This document shows positions 4,595-8,064 of a DNA stretch of 8,064 nucleotides, piece after piece. Made by a program: the position numbers and the translations under genes. The stretch's first letter is position 1, and each line of letters begins with the position of its first letter. Source of the DNA: JBBQIY01 sp964618405 (GTDB lineage Bacteria; Verrucomicrobiota; Kiritimatiellia; RFP12; UBA3636); assembly GCA_964618405.1 (NCBI GenBank), contig CAZUAY010000184.1:1-8064 (forward strand), read 5' to 3'. The notes under the pieces are model-generated. The model saw nothing but the letters and a program-made list of their open reading frames with translations. It was not told the origin of the DNA and did no database searches.

Positions 4595-5617
4595 TTAAAT
4601 TAGCTCAAAGGGTTCTTGTTCGAGTTGAAACCCAAATTTTTGCATGATGATACGATTGAGCTGATCTCGAAATTCGATGAGCTGCTTGTAGTTGCCCTTG
4701 TTGTGATTGATGACGATCACTGCATTGTTTTCATAGGTGCCAAAATAATCCGTTTTGTAGCCTTTCAATCCAGCTTGCTCAAGGAGCCAACCGGCATGCA
4801 CCTTAACGGTATTATGTGGCATCGACCAGTATGGTATTTCAGGGAATTTAGCCTGAAGCGTTTCAAATAGTTGCTGGTCCACGATAGGATTTTTAAAAAA
4901 GCTACCCGAGTTGGGGAGCACCCCTGGATCTGGGATGCACGTTTTTCGAATTTCCGTAACGGCAGCAGCAATTGTAGTAGGTAAATAGTCCTCTATTTTA
5001 TTATGTTTTAAATAGGCCTGTAATGATTTGTGTAATGATGGCGCTAGAAAGATAGCTGACCGATCCTGTATTGGCTTTAATTGCAGAGTTATTTTAGTAA
5101 TGACATAGCGGCCCGATTCTTTTTTGAAAAGACTGTTTCGGTAGGAAAAATCGCACTCACTTTTTTTCAGTTCATATTCTCCACGCACAATGGCGTTCGT
5201 GTCTATAACGGTCACAGAATGAATGACGTCAGAAAGCTCTTGCCCGTAAGCGCCTATATTTTGAACTGGGGCTGCTCCGGCGGTGCCTGGGATACTGGCT
5301 AATGCTTCGATACCACTCAGGCCGAGACTGCTTGCTTTTCTGACGACATGATCCCAGGCTTCGCCTGCATGGGCGATGACCATCCCCTCTTCTGATAGAG
5401 TCAGTCCGGTTAAGTTTAGTTTTACAACGACACCACCGAAACGATCACTTGCGATGGTATTGCTGCCGCCACCTAAAATGCAAAAGGCAGTCGCAGACGC
5501 CTTTAGTCTTATCAGTAATTCTTGTAGTTCGCCAATCGTCTTCGGCACGATCAGTTGTACTGAAGAACCGACCTGCATTGTGGTGTAATCTTTTAGGTCG
5601 ATTTGCTTAATATGCAT
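4595..5617 (-). CDS. murB: UDP-N-acetylenolpyruvoylglucosamine reductase MurB (E. coli-like type)
   Basis: A 340-residue cytoplasmic FAD enzyme that uses NADPH to reduce the enolpyruvyl group of UDP-GlcNAc-enolpyruvate to UDP-MurNAc, the second committed step of peptidoglycan precursor synthesis. FAD-binding landmarks are LGGGSN (48-53) and SIPGTAGAAPVQNIGAYGQE (108-127). The catalytic residues align with those of E. coli MurB: R160 in SYRNSLFK, S239 in NSGSFFKNP, and E335 in LEQEPF near the C-terminus. AGWLLEQAGLKGYK (275-288) is also typical. The length is close to the E. coli protein (342) and the extra C-terminal segments of type I MurB are present. The ATG at 5617 gives a normal N-terminus; the Shine-Dalgarno site is weak (AAAGTGAG about 10-17 bases upstream). 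It is last in a possible three-gene leftward operon, 59 nt after the membrane-protein gene. Parts of the gene are notably AT-rich (16 of 60 bases are G or C in 4981-5040). Confidence 0.95.
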   Translation of the reverse strand: MHIKQIDLKDYTTMQVGSSVQLIVPKTIGELQELLIRLKASATAFCILGGGSNTIASDRFGGVVVKLNLTGLTLSEEGMVIAHAGEAWDHVVRKASSLGLSGIEALASIPGTAGAAPVQNIGAYGQELSDVIHSVTVIDTNAIVRGEYELKKSECDFSYRNSLFKKESGRYVITKITLQLKPIQDRSAIFLAPSLHKSLQAYLKHNKIEDYLPTTIAAAVTEIRKTCIPDPGVLPNSGSFFKNPIVDQQLFETLQAKFPEIPYWSMPHNTVKVHAGWLLEQAGLKGYKTDYFGTYENNAVIVINHNKGNYKQLIEFRDQLNRIIMQKFGFQLEQEPFELI

Positions 5618-5676
5618 GAGTCTGTACTCACTTTAAAAAAACGCGTAGAAAACATCCTAAAATACCAGAAGTGTCG

Positions 5677-7347
5677 TTAGTTCGGTTCTGCGTATTTCGT
5701 GCTTATTCTCAGCTCGGATAGGCCTGGCTCTCCGCCAATGGCGATACATTCAACAATTCCAAGTGGGCTAAGCGCTTGGAGTGCCCAGCTCGCAGTACCG
5801 ATTCCTTCGATTGTCTGCGCTGAATTGGAATTCGGAACGAGCGATGATGCCATCTTCGCAATAGCACTGAGGTGGGAAAACTCTTCTGCCGCCACGGGTA
5901 GGTCTACGCGCACTGCCGCCACTGCGTCAGGGTGCACACGCTGCCACTCTGAAACAATGGCGGCGAGGCTCTGGGCTTTGCCCTCTCGCTGAGCCGCACG
6001 CTGTTTCACTGAACTTCCATAATGCGAGCCTAGGCGCAAAAAACCCTCACGCAATTCCGCGAACGCCTGATCTTTCGTCGACACCTTTCCGAGCATTTCA
6101 AGTATCGATAACGAAACGAAGAGCGTACGGACGGGTCCCTCGGTTTTATAGCTAGTTTTGATGCCCGCCTCCTTAAATTCGCGCTTCATGCCATTAGTAA
6201 ATTCGTATGCCCATTCGCCGAATGCATCATTATCAACTCCAGGCATCACAACGTTTAGGGCAGGATACGCAAGCCCAATGAAGCGTCCATGATAGGGTTT
6301 TGCGCTTAGGTATCCTAGGAGCAACCCTTCGCCCGCGGGTGGGGTATAGGGAGCATTGTTTTTCGGAATGATGGACGCATCAACTGCCAAAAGCACTGGC
6401 GCAGCCGCAGCGGGGACATCACTGCCGGGAAGTGGGAATGCCTTCAAATCAGCGAAACTTTTGAGCTTTTTAAATGCATCGCTCTCAAAGCGACCGCGGA
6501 TAACAATTTTAAACGTTAGCTCGCAAAGCGATGAAACTTCCACATTAAACGGATCAGAACCCTGTAACAGCGGATGATCAGAAAACCAAATTCGATGTTT
6601 CGCCTTAAGTTTTGTCTTCCATGGCTTTTCTCCATCAAAGGCCATTGCAGGAAAATCATTCGGTCCAAAAAGTTTTAGCCGATCTGCTAAGAGGCATACA
6701 TCCTCTGGGTTCCTCGAAAAGGTCGCGATGAGGACACCGTCGACCATGTCGAGCCCGAGCATCATGAAACTTCCGTATTCGTAGGGAACTTCAACGAGAA
6801 GATATCGCGTCCCATTCGGTGTTACCTCAAGCTTCCCGAGACCGGGCACCCACTTAATACGCCAGAGCAACTCCATGATCTTGGCCTTCCATCCCACATA
6901 GCTCGCAGCGGCAAGATAACCGTCTGGAACTAAGTTTTGAGAGGTTTGGGGCACGACTCCTGCGTCGCGCTGCGGCACAAACCCTGCAACCGTATGGCGT
7001 CCACTAAGCCAATACATCGTGTGGTAGATTCCTGATTTTTTCTTCAGCTTTTCGGCTCCTTCTAATCCGAAGCCCCCCATCACGGCCAACAGCGTCTCGT
7101 TATTGACAAGCCCCTTCCATTGCGAAGCGAGTCCATCGTGATACGTCGCGACAGTGGCACCCGAAGGAATCGCCATATAGAGCGAATCCATGCGCTTGGG
7201 ATACCAGAAGAACCATACAACACAGGCCAGCACAAATATTTTTAACCACGTCCGCTGTCTGACTGACGCGATTTTTTTTACGACACGACTCAAAAAAGGT
7301 TTTATCACAAATTTTATTTCCATGTTTGTTTCAAGATGCACCTGCAC
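5677..7347 (-). CDS. Membrane-anchored protein of unknown function
   Basis: A 556-residue protein that I do not recognise. The first possible start is a GTG at 7347; an in-frame ATG at 7323 gives 548 residues and begins MEIKFVIKPF. Neither has a convincing Shine-Dalgarno site, and palindromes lie just upstream of the GTG. A basic segment (R, K-K, R-Q-R) precedes one membrane helix, about residues 26-41 counted from the ATG (LKIFVLACVVWFFWY). That predicts a short cytoplasmic tail and a large part outside the membrane. The outer part starts with IPSGATVATYHDGLASQWKG, a lead-in resembling large uncharacterised membrane-anchored proteins of the PVC bacteria (from memory). No catalytic motif, lipobox, coiled coil or second helix is obvious. 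Composition is mixed alpha/beta. It sits between a GNAT acetyltransferase gene (34 nt) and murB (59 nt), all in one direction. A cell-envelope role is suggested by the neighbour but not shown. Confidence 0.8.
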   Translation of the reverse strand: MQVHLETNMEIKFVIKPFLSRVVKKIASVRQRTWLKIFVLACVVWFFWYPKRMDSLYMAIPSGATVATYHDGLASQWKGLVNNETLLAVMGGFGLEGAEKLKKKSGIYHTMYWLSGRHTVAGFVPQRDAGVVPQTSQNLVPDGYLAAASYVGWKAKIMELLWRIKWVPGLGKLEVTPNGTRYLLVEVPYEYGSFMMLGLDMVDGVLIATFSRNPEDVCLLADRLKLFGPNDFPAMAFDGEKPWKTKLKAKHRIWFSDHPLLQGSDPFNVEVSSLCELTFKIVIRGRFESDAFKKLKSFADLKAFPLPGSDVPAAAAPVLLAVDASIIPKNNAPYTPPAGEGLLLGYLSAKPYHGRFIGLAYPALNVVMPGVDNDAFGEWAYEFTNGMKREFKEAGIKTSYKTEGPVRTLFVSLSILEMLGKVSTKDQAFAELREGFLRLGSHYGSSVKQRAAQREGKAQSLAAIVSEWQRVHPDAVAAVRVDLPVAAEEFSHLSAIAKMASSLVPNSNSAQTIEGIGTASWALQALSPLGIVECIAIGGEPGLSELRISTKYAEPN

Positions 7348-7371
7348 GATCGCACGATCTCAATTATTGAG
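7348..7371. promoter_or_regulatory. Two adjoining palindromes upstream of the membrane-protein gene
   Basis: GATCGCACGATC (7348-7359, arms GATCG/CGATC) is followed directly by CTCAATTATTGAG (7359-7371, arms of 6 with one central base). GCACGATC also forms a perfect tandem octamer at 7344-7351 and 7352-7359. They occupy nearly all of the gap between two leftward genes and abut the GTG start at 7347, so an operator or a post-transcriptional site is conceivable. They are also short enough to be partly chance. Confidence 0.4.
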
Positions 7372-7380
7372 AATAATAAT

Positions 7381-7392
7381 CTCATCCATGAG
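7381..7392 (-). repeat. Small inverted repeat over the acetyltransferase stop codon
   Basis: CTCAT-CC-ATGAG spans the stop codon (7382-7384, complement). On the coding strand it is followed by ATTATTATT. As a terminator it would be very weak: five pairs with a two-base gap and no continuous T-run. Confidence 0.25.
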
Positions 7393-7987
7393 GTTCACTC
7401 CCCCCTTCGATCTCTTGTTCAAGATTGAGGGTATAGCGCACAGTTCGAATGAAAGGCTTGAAGCCCGCTCCTTCATAAACCGCACGGGCCGGAGCATGGC
7501 CGGGATCCATGCCGGTGACGACTTCAACTTCGTTTCGACCTGCTTTCCGCAGGCAGATCAGCGCAGCGTTAAGCAGCACTTTCCCCAGCCCTTTACCGCG
7601 GAAGTCGGGATTGACGGCATTGTAGCCGATCTCCCCCAAGCCGGTGAAGGCATCCACCCGATAAGAAGTAAACCCCGCCAGACGGCCTTCTTCGCGGATC
7701 TGGAGAGCCTGGACATTCGGTCGCTTGAGATACTCGCGCACGGACGTTTCGATATGGTCTTGCCAAGGCATCCCGAGTGTACGTCCATAGATTTTTTCCC
7801 GTTGGGAGTCCACGCCCATCGTCCAGACGGCGCGGACCAATTGTACGATTTCATCAACATCTTCAGAAGTGCATTCCTCCACGTCTGGTGTTGGCTCTTC
7901 TTCCACGCCTTCGCCAATCGTCTCACTCACATGCATCAAGTTCTTCCGAAGCTTCAGATTCCGAGCTGACTGTGGACAGGTATTCAT
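7382..7987 (-). CDS. GNAT-family N-acetyltransferase
   Basis: A 201-residue cytoplasmic protein of the GNAT superfamily, which transfers an acetyl group from acetyl-CoA to an amine. The acetyl-CoA pyrophosphate loop R/Q-x-x-G-x-G/A is R130-G-K-G-L-G135 in NPDFRGKGLGKVLL. It follows the strand GEIGYNAVNPDF (about 118-129). The C-terminal motif ARAVYEGAGFKPF (167-179) is typical of the fold. About 45 residues precede the domain and include an acidic stretch (EGVEEEPTPDVEECTSEDVDE, from about 26). The substrate cannot be predicted. The ATG at 7987 has a good ribosome binding site (AGGAG, 6 nt spacing), which favours it over internal M18. It is the first of three leftward genes; whether its transcript runs on into the membrane-protein gene and murB is unknown. 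Confidence 0.88.
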   Translation of the reverse strand: MNTCPQSARNLKLRKNLMHVSETIGEGVEEEPTPDVEECTSEDVDEIVQLVRAVWTMGVDSQREKIYGRTLGMPWQDHIETSVREYLKRPNVQALQIREEGRLAGFTSYRVDAFTGLGEIGYNAVNPDFRGKGLGKVLLNAALICLRKAGRNEVEVVTGMDPGHAPARAVYEGAGFKPFIRTVRYTLNLEQEIEGGSEPHG

Positions 7988-7993
7988 CGTGGT

Positions 7994-7998
7994 CTCCT
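7994..7998 (-). promoter_or_regulatory. Ribosome binding site of the acetyltransferase gene
   Basis: On the complement, AGGAG lies 6 bases before the ATG at 7987. This is the clearest Shine-Dalgarno site in the window and fixes the start. Confidence 0.75.
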
Positions 7999-8011
7999 AT
8001 TCATTTACCGT

Positions 8012-8047
8012 AACCGTTCACGGGTTAGTAGTACTGCAACCGTTCAC
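8012..8047. repeat. Direct repeat AACCGTTCAC upstream of the acetyltransferase gene
   Basis: AACCGTTCAC occurs at 8012-8021 and 8038-8047, 26 bases apart start to start (about 2.5 helical turns). The first copy continues as AACCGTTCACGGGTT (8012-8026), an almost perfect palindrome (AACCGT / ACGGTT with one extra G). It lies 25 to 60 bp upstream of the acetyltransferase start, so it could be an operator, or another dispersed intergenic repeat. The window ends just beyond it. Confidence 0.5.
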
Positions 8048-8064
8048 AGCGTATCGCGGACAAC

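Noticed and set aside
7190..7969. A 259-codon open frame on the + strand
   Set aside because: It is antisense to the acetyltransferase and membrane-protein genes, both of which have clear protein features; it shows no motif of its own.

Overview
The window (about 8 kb, mid GC) looks like chromosomal DNA of a free-living or host-associated bacterium. It holds six convincing genes in two convergent groups. A housekeeping cell-wall gene (murB), a tRNA-modification gene (queH), a secreted protein with a classical signal peptide and a membrane-anchored protein point to a bacterium with an ordinary envelope. The intergenic DNA is crowded with short, word-like repeats. From memory this style recalls the Verrucomicrobiota/Lentisphaerae/Kiritimatiellae group and some other large environmental genomes, but the taxonomic call is weak inference only. 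No mobile-element protein, CRISPR array, tRNA or rRNA was recognised.

Left part (1-479): no gene is visible. It contains a chain of small repeats and hairpins: a CTCTGTG word, a C-tract hairpin, a heptamer tandem array, and a perfect 17-bp stem whose right arm is partly duplicated. A candidate promoter and Shine-Dalgarno site follow. Rightward gene group (480-3999): a secreted protein that looks like a beta-propeller, then queH (epoxyqueuosine reductase, QueH type) after 6 nt, then a cobalamin-binding-domain radical SAM protein after 16 nt. The tight spacing suggests one transcript. Only queH has a function that can be named with confidence.

Middle (4000-4594): about 600 bp between the converging groups, without a credible gene. 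It is a mosaic of at least five different repeat or hairpin types, ending in a hexamer repeat that starts 1 nt past the murB stop codon.

Right part (4595-8064, leftward): a GNAT acetyltransferase with a good ribosome binding site, then a 548-556 aa protein with one N-terminal membrane segment and no recognised domain, then murB (UDP-N-acetylenolpyruvoylglucosamine reductase, E. coli-like type). Gaps are 34 and 59 nt, so co-transcription is possible. MurB acts in the cytoplasm on peptidoglycan precursor synthesis. Parts of murB are clearly more AT-rich than the other genes.

The items most worth a second look are the secreted propeller / queH / B12-radical SAM cluster, the unknown membrane-anchored protein beside murB, and the dense and varied repeats in the two intergenic regions.
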